Part shown: piece after piece, positions 1 to 6,629 of the stretch
Position numbering within the stretch: the stretch's first letter is position 1
How the letters are laid out: each line of letters starts with the position of its first letter
Source of the DNA: Actinomycetota bacterium
Lineage (GTDB): Bacteria > Actinomycetota > Humimicrobiia > Humimicrobiales > Humimicrobiaceae
Direction: 5' to 3'
Assembly (NCBI GenBank): GCA_023379515.1
Contig: JAMCQQ010000278.1
Coordinates: forward strand, 483-11,105
DNA: 10,623 nt
Position numbers and translations under genes: made by a program
The notes under the pieces: model-generated
The model's input: only the letters and a program-made list of their open reading frames with translations
Told to the model about the DNA's origin: nothing
Database searches by the model: none

Positions 1-1
1 A

Positions 2-232
2 AAAGAAATAGCAGGCTACACAGTTCCGCTTGGCGATATAAAAATATTCGGGCCCGTTATTATGGGGATATTGTCCATAATTTTATTTATAAGGACACGG
101 GGTAAATATACAAAATGGCTGGCTGCAGTGATTTTTGTTGCATGTTTTGCAATAGTATATGCTTTAGATCCGGACATACTAAAACAGCTTTTTAAGATCG
201 GTGTTGAAAAGGGATTAAAGAATTTAAATTAG
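2..232 (+). CDS. C-terminal end of an unrecognised membrane protein (5' truncated by window edge)
   Basis: An open frame enters from the left edge and ends at TAG (230-232), giving the last 76 residues of a protein. Two hydrophobic helices are visible: about residues 20-35 (FGPVIMGILSIILFI), then a basic turn (RTRGKYTK), then about residues 44-60 (WLAAVIFVACFAIVYAL). A short charged tail follows that ends KGLKNLN. The pattern is that of a polytopic inner-membrane protein with a cytoplasmic C-terminus if the positive-inside rule holds for the connecting loop. I do not recognise the family. The next gene, etfBA, begins 122 bases downstream on the same strand with no obvious terminator between them, so co-transcription is possible but unproven. 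Confidence 0.6.
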   Translation, partial: KEIAGYTVPLGDIKIFGPVIMGILSIILFIRTRGKYTKWLAAVIFVACFAIVYALDPDILKQLFKIGVEKGLKNLN

Positions 233-300
233 GTAATCAGGCATTGGTTATAGTAATAAATTTATAGCGATAAAATAGTAATGAATAAATGCTGGAGATA

Positions 301-329
301 TTGTAAAATTAATAGTAATTTTTTTACAA
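301..329. repeat. 8-bp inverted repeat upstream of etfBA
   Basis: TTGTAAAA (301-308) and TTTTACAA (322-329) are perfect inverted arms separated by 13 AT-rich bases, 26 bases before the etfBA ATG. The spacing and symmetry suit an operator for a dimeric repressor or redox regulator; a role is inferred only. In such AT-rich sequence, chance is a real alternative. Confidence 0.3.
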
Positions 330-354
330 ATATTTAATTTTAATAAGCGGGAAA

Positions 355-2274
355 ATGAATTTTATAGTATTGGTAAAACAAGTACCTGATGTAACAAATA
401 TTCCTATCGATGCATGGGACAAAGAAAAAGGAACCCTGAAAAGGGGTATGCTTGATAATGTTACAAATCCTCTTGATCTTAATGCTTTAGCTTTTGCATA
501 TAGAGTGAGAGAACAATTAGGCAGTAAAGATTCTAAAATATTATGTATTACCATGGGTCCAGGCCAGGCAAAAGATGTATTGATTGATTGTCTTTCCAGG
601 GGTGCCGATGAAGCAATTCTTTTGACAGACAGGGATTTTGCAGGGGCAGATACTGCTGCTACGTCATATACATTGGCCCAGGCTATAAAAAAAATTGAAA
701 AAGATGTTTTCAAGAATAAGAATTATCTGATATTTGCAGGTATGCAGTCGGTGGATGGTGATACGGCGCAGGTGCCGCCTCAAGTTGCTGAGGAGCTAAA
801 TATTTGCCATATTGCCTATTCTCATACTTTTGAAGTTGACAAAGAACTTTTGATAAAACGAATAGGTCCGCATGGGATGGAGATTATAGTTCCCAGGGAA
901 TATCCGATTCTAATTACAACTACGGGCTGCATAGAGCCGCTTTACAGATCTTTCCATAGGACAAGAAAAGCACAGGTGAGCAATATAACAATCTGGGGAG
1001 CGCAGGATATAAATGCAGAAAAAAATAGAATAGGACTTAAAGGTTCAAAGACGCAGGTTTACAGGATATTTTCTCCAAGCGAGCAAAGAAGCAGGAGATG
1101 CATTTTCCCGGCTAGCATAGAACAATTAATCGAGTCAATAGAGAAAAGTTATCAGAATATTTCTACCCAGGAATCCCTAAAACCGGAAGAGATTTATAAT
1201 CTTGGCGATAAACAACCATCATATTCCGGAGAAATATGGGTTTACGCGGAAAATGTAAATGGCGGTGTTACGCCAGTCTCTTTGGAGCTGATTGCAAAGG
1301 CAAAAGAGCTTTCGGCTGGTTTGAAAGAAAAGACGGGGGTAGTTTTAATCGGGAATAATCTGGATGATATATCTAAAAAATTAATAAACTACGGTGCTGA
1401 TAAAATATATATTATAGAACATCCGTTACTTAAAAATTTTCATCCCATTCCATTTAAAAAGACAGTAACTTTTTTAGTTAAAAAATATTCTCCTCAAATA
1501 TTGTTGTTTGGGGCCACTCCATTGGGAAGAGAGCTAGCTCCAAGAGTGGCATACAATATAGGCTGCGGTCTTACTGCCGATTGTACAAATCTGGAAATTG
1601 ATGATTACCAGCAGGGTAAAACTAATCTTTTTGCAATTTTAAAGCAAACCAGGCCCGCTCTTGGGGGTAACATTATGGCTACAATAATAAGCAAAGGTTC
1701 AAGCATGCAGATGGCGACTGTAAGGCCCGGAGTATTTAAAGCTTTGGAGGAGAATTTCCAAAGAAAAGGAGAAATCATAAGAGAAAGTATCGATATAAAT
1801 GATAGTGAGATAAAAACCCTGATAAAGTCGATCGATTATTTCCCAACCAAAAGTATTTTTACCGGAGCAGAAATAATAATATCAGGAGGTGCAGGTTTAG
1901 GAAGCAAAATAAACTTTGATAAATATACGTATCCGCTGGCTGAGGCACTTGGGAGATTTCTGGGAGGAAAAACAGAAGTAGGAGCTTCAAGAATGGCTGT
2001 AGAATTTGGATTTTTGGGGAGCAGTTGTCAAATAGGCCAAACGGGCCAGACAGTTCAACCTAAGCTATATGTTGCACTGGGTATTTCGGGTGCCGTACAG
2101 CATATTACCGGTATGCAAAATTCCAAAATTATTGTGGCCATTAATAAAGACTCCGATGCTCAGATATTTAATTATGCAGACTTTGGGATAGTTGGTAATT
2201 TGGAAACAGTAATTCCCAAAATAATCGAAGCCTTAAACAACAGAATAGAAGCAAAAAGAAAAGAGGCTGCATGA
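355..2274 (+). CDS. etfBA: Fused electron transfer flavoprotein, EtfB-EtfA (FixA-FixB) in one polypeptide
   Basis: A 639-residue fusion of both ETF subunits. Residues 1-260 are EtfB/FixA: the N-terminus MNFIVLVKQVPDV is typical, and VDGDTAQV (133-140) matches the DGDTxQ signature associated with the second, bifurcating FAD in EtfB. Residues ~292-639 are EtfA/FixB: IWVYAE start (294-299), GGAGLGS (511-517), GASR (543-546), GQTGQT (561-566) and LGISGAVQH (575-583) form the FAD domain, and VAINKD (594-599) follows. The Arg of GASR and Thr of GQTG that contact FAD are kept, while the usual Arg of GGRG is Ala513. In the family this protein passes electrons from NADH or a dehydrogenase to partner flavoproteins; with EtfCX next door a FixABCX-type bifurcating complex (NADH to ferredoxin plus quinone) is inferred. 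The start lacks a good Shine-Dalgarno. The stop overlaps the next start (ATGA). Confidence 0.95.
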   Translation: MNFIVLVKQVPDVTNIPIDAWDKEKGTLKRGMLDNVTNPLDLNALAFAYRVREQLGSKDSKILCITMGPGQAKDVLIDCLSRGADEAILLTDRDFAGADTAATSYTLAQAIKKIEKDVFKNKNYLIFAGMQSVDGDTAQVPPQVAEELNICHIAYSHTFEVDKELLIKRIGPHGMEIIVPREYPILITTTGCIEPLYRSFHRTRKAQVSNITIWGAQDINAEKNRIGLKGSKTQVYRIFSPSEQRSRRCIFPASIEQLIESIEKSYQNISTQESLKPEEIYNLGDKQPSYSGEIWVYAENVNGGVTPVSLELIAKAKELSAGLKEKTGVVLIGNNLDDISKKLINYGADKIYIIEHPLLKNFHPIPFKKTVTFLVKKYSPQILLFGATPLGRELAPRVAYNIGCGLTADCTNLEIDDYQQGKTNLFAILKQTRPALGGNIMATIISKGSSMQMATVRPGVFKALEENFQRKGEIIRESIDINDSEIKTLIKSIDYFPTKSIFTGAEIIISGGAGLGSKINFDKYTYPLAEALGRFLGGKTEVGASRMAVEFGFLGSSCQIGQTGQTVQPKLYVALGISGAVQHITGMQNSKIIVAINKDSDAQIFNYADFGIVGNLETVIPKIIEALNNRIEAKRKEAA

Positions 2275-3851
2275 AAGATATAAAAGTATTAATAATTGGA
2301 GCGGGTCCTGCCGGGCTGGCTGCTGCTATAAGAATCAAGCAAAAATTAAATAAAGAGAAGATTGACGAATCCGTAGTAGTTATCGATAAGGCTTTTAAAC
2401 CAGGTTATCATAATCTATCCGGTGCAATTTTTGAGTCTGACTGCCTGGATGAACTACTGCCTGGATGGAAAGAAGAAAGTGATTCCTTTATCAACGATAT
2501 GGTTGAGATAAAAAGAGATGAAATGTACTTTCTTACTCAGTCTTCTGCAATTAAAATACCGCATTTTATTATTCCTCCACCTATGCATAGGGAAGGGAAT
2601 CATGCTATTTCGGTTGGAAAACTTGTAGATTGGCTGAGCAGGAAAGCAGCAAATGAGGGAGTGGAAATTTATTCAGGCTTCTCTGCAAAAGATATCCTCA
2701 TGGATGATTGCAAGGTACTTGGAGTAAAATTGATTGACCTGGGTATAGATAGAAACGGAAAGAAAAAGTCAAATTACCTTCCCGGAGATGTTATTAAAGC
2801 CGGCATTACTGTTTTTGCGGATGGTTCCAGAGGTTCACTTTCTTTAAAATTGACAGATTCGTTGGGTGGAGGCTTAAACCCGCAAATCTATTCTGTAGGG
2901 ATCAAACAGCTAATAAGGCTGTCAGACAATAATCTCTTTGGCAGCAACCATTCAATTCATACATTGGGTTATCCAAACAGAAAGGATGTTTACGGCGGAG
3001 GTTTTATTTATAGCATGGGTAATAATCTGATCGCATTGGGTTTAATAATGGGGTTGGATTGGAGATATCAGGATCTGGACCCGCAGCAGGAACTGGAACA
3101 ATATAAGTCGCATAAGTTTATTTCCGGATTTATAAAAGGCGGAGAAGTTATTTCATGTGGAGCTAAAACACTTCCTGAAGGAGGATATTATTCCATTCCC
3201 GAGCTTGTAACAGACGGTGCATTGATTGTTGGAGATACTGCCGGCTTTACCAATACTGAAAAATTAAAAGGTTTGCATTATGCAATACGCTCCGGAATAT
3301 ATGCTGCGGATACAATTTTTGAAGCAATCCTTGCCAAGGATTATTCAAAAGCAAAATTGCAGGGTTACAAACAGCTATTAAAAAATAAGGTCCTTGATGA
3401 ATTATACAAAGCAAGGAATTTCAGACAGAGTTTTAAATCCGGAATCTACTTTGGTATTCCTCTGGCAATAATACAAAGCTTGATCCCTTTCAGATTAAAA
3501 CTGAAAGAAGATTATCAGGGAATGAAAAGAGGAATTAAATTAAATAGAGAATATATCGGTTTGGATAAAGCAGGTTTTGTAAACCTGTCTTCTACAAAAC
3601 ACAAAGAAGATGAATGGCCGCATGTCAGGCTTAAGGATACGGATGTATGTCTTAAATGCTGCACCGAAGAATTTGGCAATCCCTGTATTTATTTTTGTCC
3701 CGGCGGGGTATATAGCATGATTGGTAAGGATACGGTGCTTACTCCTTCAAACTGCCTCCATGATTGTTTATGTGTTGCCAAGTGTCCTTATCAGAACATA
3801 GTGTGGGATCCTCCTGAAGGTGGGGAAGGTCCGAGATACAAAAATATGTGA
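2271..3851 (+). CDS. etfCX: Fused EtfC-EtfX (FixC-FixX), ETF:quinone oxidoreductase-like flavoprotein with ferredoxin tail
   Basis: 526 residues. The N-terminal FAD fold has GAGPAG (10-15), then GYHNLSGAIFE (45-55), FADGSRG (182-188), and GDTAGFTN...KGLHYAIRSG (321-342), all typical of FixC/ETF-QO. A hydrophobic stretch near 388-407 could be the membrane-contact patch. The C-terminal ~75 residues are FixX-like with nine cysteines: C460, C463, C464, C472, C476-P and C495, C499, C501, C505-P, ending with the family's W..PEGG.GP.Y.NM pattern. The first set reads CxxC-x8-CxxxCP and the second CxxxCxCxxxCP, enough for two [4Fe-4S] clusters, but the second motif's middle Cys is shifted one residue from the usual CxxCxxCxxxCP. 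It is expected at the inner membrane face, taking electrons from EtfBA to quinone. Its ATG overlaps the etfBA stop by 4 bases, implying translational coupling and a 1:1 complex. Confidence 0.94.
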   Translation: MKDIKVLIIGAGPAGLAAAIRIKQKLNKEKIDESVVVIDKAFKPGYHNLSGAIFESDCLDELLPGWKEESDSFINDMVEIKRDEMYFLTQSSAIKIPHFIIPPPMHREGNHAISVGKLVDWLSRKAANEGVEIYSGFSAKDILMDDCKVLGVKLIDLGIDRNGKKKSNYLPGDVIKAGITVFADGSRGSLSLKLTDSLGGGLNPQIYSVGIKQLIRLSDNNLFGSNHSIHTLGYPNRKDVYGGGFIYSMGNNLIALGLIMGLDWRYQDLDPQQELEQYKSHKFISGFIKGGEVISCGAKTLPEGGYYSIPELVTDGALIVGDTAGFTNTEKLKGLHYAIRSGIYAADTIFEAILAKDYSKAKLQGYKQLLKNKVLDELYKARNFRQSFKSGIYFGIPLAIIQSLIPFRLKLKEDYQGMKRGIKLNREYIGLDKAGFVNLSSTKHKEDEWPHVRLKDTDVCLKCCTEEFGNPCIYFCPGGVYSMIGKDTVLTPSNCLHDCLCVAKCPYQNIVWDPPEGGEGPRYKNM

Positions 3852-3902
3852 TTTTTATACGGTTAGGGCTCTTTTACAAGGCTTATTTTCTGGAAATTGA
3901 TT

Positions 3903-4433
3903 TTATGGTATGAAAAATGTTAATACACCTTCCGATACTACCATGATTATATCCTCGATGCCATAAATGGTTCCCAACAAATTATCATATTTTTTCAATT
4001 CGACAAGAATATTCTTTTCACTGTAATTATTTTTTTTCGGATCACTGGCTAATATAATATCGGTTACCTGCATTACCCTTAAATTATCTGACATTTTCAT
4101 GCCTAGCTCATTTTCTGCTTTGCTTATAATTCTTGCAGGACTTTTAAGTTCAGAGATTTTTAATTGAAGCCTGTCAGAACGTTCTTTCTCCAAATAAATC
4201 GTTTCATTAGTTTCGAATATTTTCCTTTCATAGTTTACAGATTGAATTTTCAAGCCAATATTAAACAGGATACCAACACATATAAATATTGCTATAATTA
4301 TCAGGATATAAGATACCCCGAATCTGGTTTGCAGAATCTTTTTTTTCTCATAATTCTCCTGTTTTTTTACAAAATAAAGCAGAGGATATGTTTTTCTGTT
4401 AAAAAATTCTTTTTTCGCTGATCTTGAATTCAT
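3903..4433 (-). CDS. FtsL/DivIC-like septum formation protein
   Basis: 176 residues with the bitopic FtsL/DivIC plan: a basic cytoplasmic N-terminus (1-38), one transmembrane helix (~39-62, SYILIIIAIFICVGILF), a charged heptad-like coiled coil (~62-97), then LKSPARIISKAENELGM (96-112), matching the 'SP.RI...A...LGM' pattern of this family. A further ~65 residues follow, longer than a minimal FtsL. Family members bridge the divisome at midcell and bind a partner coiled-coil protein. The start ATG (4433-4431) has AAGGTAG 7 bases upstream. It sits about 12 bases after the stop of the MerR-like gene, so the two are probably one transcript. It is not beside mraW or a penicillin-binding protein gene as classical ftsL often is, so it may be a second or specialised copy. 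FtsL versus DivIC cannot be decided by eye. Confidence 0.65.
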   Translation of the reverse strand: MNSRSAKKEFFNRKTYPLLYFVKKQENYEKKKILQTRFGVSYILIIIAIFICVGILFNIGLKIQSVNYERKIFETNETIYLEKERSDRLQLKISELKSPARIISKAENELGMKMSDNLRVMQVTDIILASDPKKNNYSEKNILVELKKYDNLLGTIYGIEDIIMVVSEGVLTFFIP

Positions 4434-4445
4434 CTAAAAACTACC

Positions 4446-4850
4446 TTAAAAATTAGATTTGATTAACCTGATAATTTCCAGAATTTTTTTACTTTTCTTT
4501 TCTTCCAAACTTCTGCTGATATTAATCTCAAATCCTGGAATAATTTTATATCTTACTCTTAAATCTCTTATGTATTTTTGGGAATCTCCCTTTACTGCTA
4601 GTACAGTTCCTTTGACAATATCTTTAATGACGCTTAAATTTAAGCCTTTTTCCTGCAGCGATCTGATTTTCAACAAATCCGATAGATGACTGTTGTAGTA
4701 AAAACCTCCCCTTCCTCTGCCTGAAGGAGGCTCAATTATTTTTTTCTGGACATAATATCTGATAGTTCTTCTTGAAAATCCTGTCAAGTTGCTTATTTCT
4801 TTAATTGTATACTTCTTCACTTTTTGGTTATCTGACCCTTTATATAACAC
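4446..4850 (-). CDS. MerR-type winged-helix transcriptional regulator (small, no effector domain)
   Basis: The protein has the MerR DNA-binding domain: YTIKEISNLTGFSRRTIRYY (recognition helix), then a wing region IIEPPSGRGRGGFYYN, then LLKIRSLQEKGLNLSVIKDIV, the second MerR helix pair. The ~55 residues that remain are basic and lack the Cys/His metal sites or ligand pockets of larger MerR proteins, so no signal can be assigned. Three starts are possible. ATG 4892 has no Shine-Dalgarno, and a good promoter (-35 4885-4880, extended -10 4866-4858) lies inside that extension. GTG 4850 is 7 bases after the -10, which would be a leaderless start; I use it here. GTG 4820 gives MKKYTIKEIS, the length most typical of the family, with a weak AAAGGG 15 bases upstream. 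It is the first gene of an apparent two-gene operon with the FtsL-like gene. Confidence 0.75.
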   Translation of the reverse strand: MLYKGSDNQKVKKYTIKEISNLTGFSRRTIRYYVQKKIIEPPSGRGRGGFYYNSHLSDLLKIRSLQEKGLNLSVIKDIVKGTVLAVKGDSQKYIRDLRVRYKIIPGFEINISRSLEEKKSKKILEIIRLIKSNF

Positions 4851-4857
4851 GGAGTTA

Positions 4858-4885
4858 ATTATAACACTATACTGTCGTAATTCAA
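4858..4885 (-). promoter_or_regulatory. Sigma-70-type extended -10 promoter for the merR-ftsL-like operon
   Basis: On the minus strand TTGAAT (4885-4880), a 16-base spacer and TATAAT (4863-4858) with TG one base before the -10 (4866-4865) form a strong promoter match. Transcription would begin near 4851, which makes the ATG at 4892 unusable and points to GTG 4850 or GTG 4820 as the real start of the regulator. Confidence 0.6.
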
Positions 4886-4947
4886 GTGTCATTAAAAAGA
4901 AGAATTAATATATGTTTTATCAATTTAAGAATTAACGTAGAATTTAT

Positions 4948-4973
4948 ATATTGTGTCTGAATATTGTGTCTGA
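4948..4973. repeat. Exact 13-bp tandem duplication between divergent genes
   Basis: ATATTGTGTCTGA occurs twice with no spacer (4948-4960 and 4961-4973), in the intergenic region between the MerR-type gene and the lipoprotein gene. The 13-bp period is not an integral helical turn. It may be a duplicated protein-binding site or replication slippage. No third copy is seen in the window. Confidence 0.55.
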
Positions 4974-4991
4974 AATTTTAAATTAATTTAT

Positions 4992-5013
4992 AAAAAGAAG
5001 AGTTATTCTTTTT
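4992..5013. repeat. 8-bp perfect inverted repeat upstream of the lipoprotein promoter
   Basis: AAAAAGAA (4992-4999), loop GAGTTA, TTCTTTTT (5006-5013) is a perfect stem; flanking AAATTA (4980-4985) and TAATTT (5014-5019) extend the symmetry imperfectly. Just downstream, TTGGAC (5018-5023) and TATAAG (5039-5044) with a short 15-base spacer are a weak promoter candidate for the lipoprotein gene. An operator role is inferred. Confidence 0.35.
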
Positions 5014-5073
5014 TAATTTGGACATGATAAAATAATCCTATAAGCTTTTAAAATTAATACAAGGAGAATACAT

Positions 5074-5544
5074 ATGAAGAAAATAAAAATTTTTTTATCT
5101 TTATTATTAATATTTAGCATATTCCTGCTTTTATTTTTATTTTCCTGCGGCAAAGAAAATAGAGATAAGATAGCTTTAGATACAATTTCAAAGGGTAAAT
5201 ATAGCCAACAGGCTGAAAAGGAATATTTTGTCATAAAGGATACAGAAAGTTTTAATCAATTACTGGCAAAAATTTCAAATGGTGACTCTGAGATTACCAA
5301 TAAGGATGTTGATTTCTCTAAAGAAATGGTGGTTGGAGTATTTCTTGGAGAAAAACCAACCGGTGGATATACTGTTGAGATTAGTGACGTATTGAAACAA
5401 GATAAATATATTGAATTTTTAATAAAAATTAATGAACCCAATCCCGGTGAAATAGTCACTGAGGCGATTACTTCTCCTTACCATATCATAAAATTAAAAA
5501 AATCTGACATGGAGATTGTATTTAATATTATAGAACAGGAATAA
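5074..5544 (+). CDS. PrcB-like lipoprotein
   Basis: 156 residues. MKKIKIF plus a long hydrophobic stretch (8-24) ends at LFSC with Cys25, a lipobox, so a membrane-anchored lipoprotein outside the cytoplasm is expected. Residues ~50-152 resemble the PrcB C-terminal domain: VDFSKEMVVGVFLGEKPTGGY (79-99), then a charged strand, PNPGEIVTEAITSPYHIIKL (122-141) and a closing strand with VFNI. In Treponema, PrcB is an accessory lipoprotein of the PrcA/PrtP protease; PrcB-domain proteins elsewhere are mostly of unknown function. No protease gene is visible nearby, so a protease partner is not supported here. The start is secure: AAGGAG (5061-5066) lies 7 bases before the ATG. It is divergent from the MerR-type gene and appears monocistronic; the next 250 bases are a diverged repeat and regulatory sequence. 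Confidence 0.75.
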   Translation: MKKIKIFLSLLLIFSIFLLLFLFSCGKENRDKIALDTISKGKYSQQAEKEYFVIKDTESFNQLLAKISNGDSEITNKDVDFSKEMVVGVFLGEKPTGGYTVEISDVLKQDKYIEFLIKINEPNPGEIVTEAITSPYHIIKLKKSDMEIVFNIIEQE

Positions 5545-5645
5545 GATAAAAAATAAGATCTATTAACGTAAAGACTCTGATAAACCCAGGTCCTAAAATT
5601 TTCATTGCAAATATAATTATTCTTAGAAGATAAATTCAAATAAAG

Positions 5646-5721
5646 ACTGTCCCAATTACCAGGATGAAACTAGTCAAAATACTGTTACTATTATAATACT
5701 GTAAGATTATACTTAAAAAAA
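5646..5721 (+). repeat. Copy 1 of a ~78-nt diverged inverted repeat, containing a promoter-like core
   Basis: This 76-base stretch aligns with the reverse complement of 6630-6707 at 61 of 76 positions by hand count, with one 2-base gap. Shared blocks include ACTGT, CCAAT, ACCAGG, GAAA, CTAG, TACTGTTACT and TTATACTTAAA. Within it TTACTA (5685-5690), a 17-base spacer and TATACT (5708-5713) form a promoter-like pair that would drive the small membrane genes downstream; a separate TATAAT lies at 5692-5697. Confidence 0.65.
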
Positions 5722-5802
5722 CAGAAAAAATTTAATTCAGATGATTAGAAAATTAAGCAATATGATATCTTTAAGATAAAAAAAAGATTAAAGGAGGTAA
5801 TA

Positions 5803-5991
5803 ATAAGCATATTTTTATTAATAGCAATAATTGCGCTGATAATTGCAATTATTGGTGCAATCTTTGGTTTCAGGGGTTTGGTTGGTTGTCTATTTCTTCC
5901 GCTTAGAATAATTTTTTTCATTTTTGTAGTAGTATTTGTGATCATGATGATATTACATTTTACAATTGGACGCGGCATAAGGATTTTTTAA
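5803..5991 (+). CDS. DUF1328-like small membrane protein, apparent AUA start
   Basis: A 62-codon frame with no ATG, GTG or TTG near its beginning. Reading from ATA 5803 it encodes two hydrophobic helices (3-23 and 34-52) around GFRGLVG, ending HFTIGRGIRIF. The layout 'IFLLIAIIALIIAIIGAIFGF..G..G......IIFFIFVVVFV' closely follows small DUF1328/YtjA-type proteins ('..IALIA..LGF.GIAG...KILFFIFLVLFV'), which are ~55-60 residues and of unknown function. A strong AAAGGAGGT (5790-5798) places GGAGG five bases before ATA 5803, the same spacing seen for the aldolase gene. So either AUA is the initiator or a G-to-A change has replaced ATG. ATA 5809 is a less well spaced alternative. The next small gene begins 25 bases after the stop, probably in the same transcript, started from the repeat-borne promoter at 5685-5713. 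Confidence 0.7.
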   Translation: MSIFLLIAIIALIIAIIGAIFGFRGLVGCLFLPLRIIFFIFVVVFVIMMILHFTIGRGIRIF

Positions 5992-6016
5992 TTAAAATAA
6001 ATCTTCAGGAGGTTAT

Positions 6017-6211
6017 ATGAGATTTGGACAGAGGACAAGAACACATAATGTGAACGGAATAACTTGGTGGATAGCGTTAATTTTATTAATTTTAGCTGTC
6101 CTTCTGAATTTTAATATAATAAGAATACCTGTAATTTCAGAATTTTCGTTCTGGATAGCGGTTGCTTCATCTGCACTGCTGTTGATCGCCACGCGTATTA
6201 GGGCACTATAA
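6017..6211 (+). CDS. Small two-helix membrane protein, function unknown
   Basis: 64 residues with a basic, polar N-terminus (MRFGQRTRTHNVNG), a transmembrane helix at ~17-35 (WWIALILLILAVLLNF), a short IIRIPVISEF link and a second helix at ~43-60 ending in a basic tail (TRIRAL). The charge pattern suggests both ends are in the cytoplasm. AGGAGGT (6007-6013) precedes the ATG with short spacing, as for other genes here. I recognise no family. It follows the DUF1328-like gene by 25 bases and probably shares its transcript; such paired tiny membrane proteins are often envelope-stress or cold-shock related, but nothing in the sequence proves that. Confidence 0.7.
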   Translation: MRFGQRTRTHNVNGITWWIALILLILAVLLNFNIIRIPVISEFSFWIAVASSALLLIATRIRAL

Positions 6212-6234
6212 AATCACGAAGAAATTTTAAGTTT

Positions 6235-6627
6235 CTAATTTGAGATTCTTGTTTGCTCTTTTTTTAAAAAGCTTACCATTGAGGCATAAAAATCTTCAGC
6301 AGAATCTCCCTTTAGGATAAAATCTTTTATGCCTATCTCCGAATATTTTTTTTCAAGTTCCGGGTATATGCTCAAAATAAGTATTGTCATATCCGGATAT
6401 AACCCCTGCATAATAGGTACTGCTTCTCTGATTTTGTGATATATAAAACCATCGTTAATAATGAGTATATCAGGCTTTTCTTTTTTTAATTCTTTATATA
6501 GGTTATCCGCATTGTCCACATGTAAAACTGTCCCTATTTCTTTGACGCTGCTGTCTTTTATCTGTGAAATCATTAATGTAAGGGCTGAAATTAGATTTTT
6601 ATTTTTTTCTGCGAGTAATATTTTCAT
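6235..6627 (-). CDS. Stand-alone, atypical response-regulator receiver domain
   Basis: 130 residues covering one CheY-like receiver fold and no output domain. MKILLAEKNKNL corresponds to the first strand, where the usual acidic pair is Glu7-Lys8. PDILIIND (52-59) is the third strand, but the position normally holding the phospho-accepting Asp is Asn58, with Asp59 one residue on. Ser86 (ILILS) and Lys106 (FILKG) match the conserved Ser/Thr and Lys. Phosphorylation in the normal way is therefore doubtful, and a phosphorylation-independent role is plausible. No histidine kinase is in the window. No Shine-Dalgarno is seen; a TATACT (6643-6638) lies exactly 10 bases before the ATG, so the message may be almost leaderless. 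The gene converges on the small membrane genes with a gap of only 23 bases. Confidence 0.7.
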   Translation of the reverse strand: MKILLAEKNKNLISALTLMISQIKDSSVKEIGTVLHVDNADNLYKELKKEKPDILIINDGFIYHKIREAVPIMQGLYPDMTILILSIYPELEKKYSEIGIKDFILKGDSAEDFYASMVSFLKKEQTRISN

Positions 6628-6629
6628 TT

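Noticed and set aside
5741..5779. 12-codon plus-strand mini-frame in the leader of the DUF1328-like gene
   Set aside because: No ribosome site and no regulatory codon run or attenuator hairpin; most likely chance.
5745..5978. 77-codon minus-strand frame opposite the small membrane gene
   Set aside because: The plus strand has a strong Shine-Dalgarno and a family-like two-helix pattern; the minus frame has neither and its hydrophobicity mirrors the plus strand.
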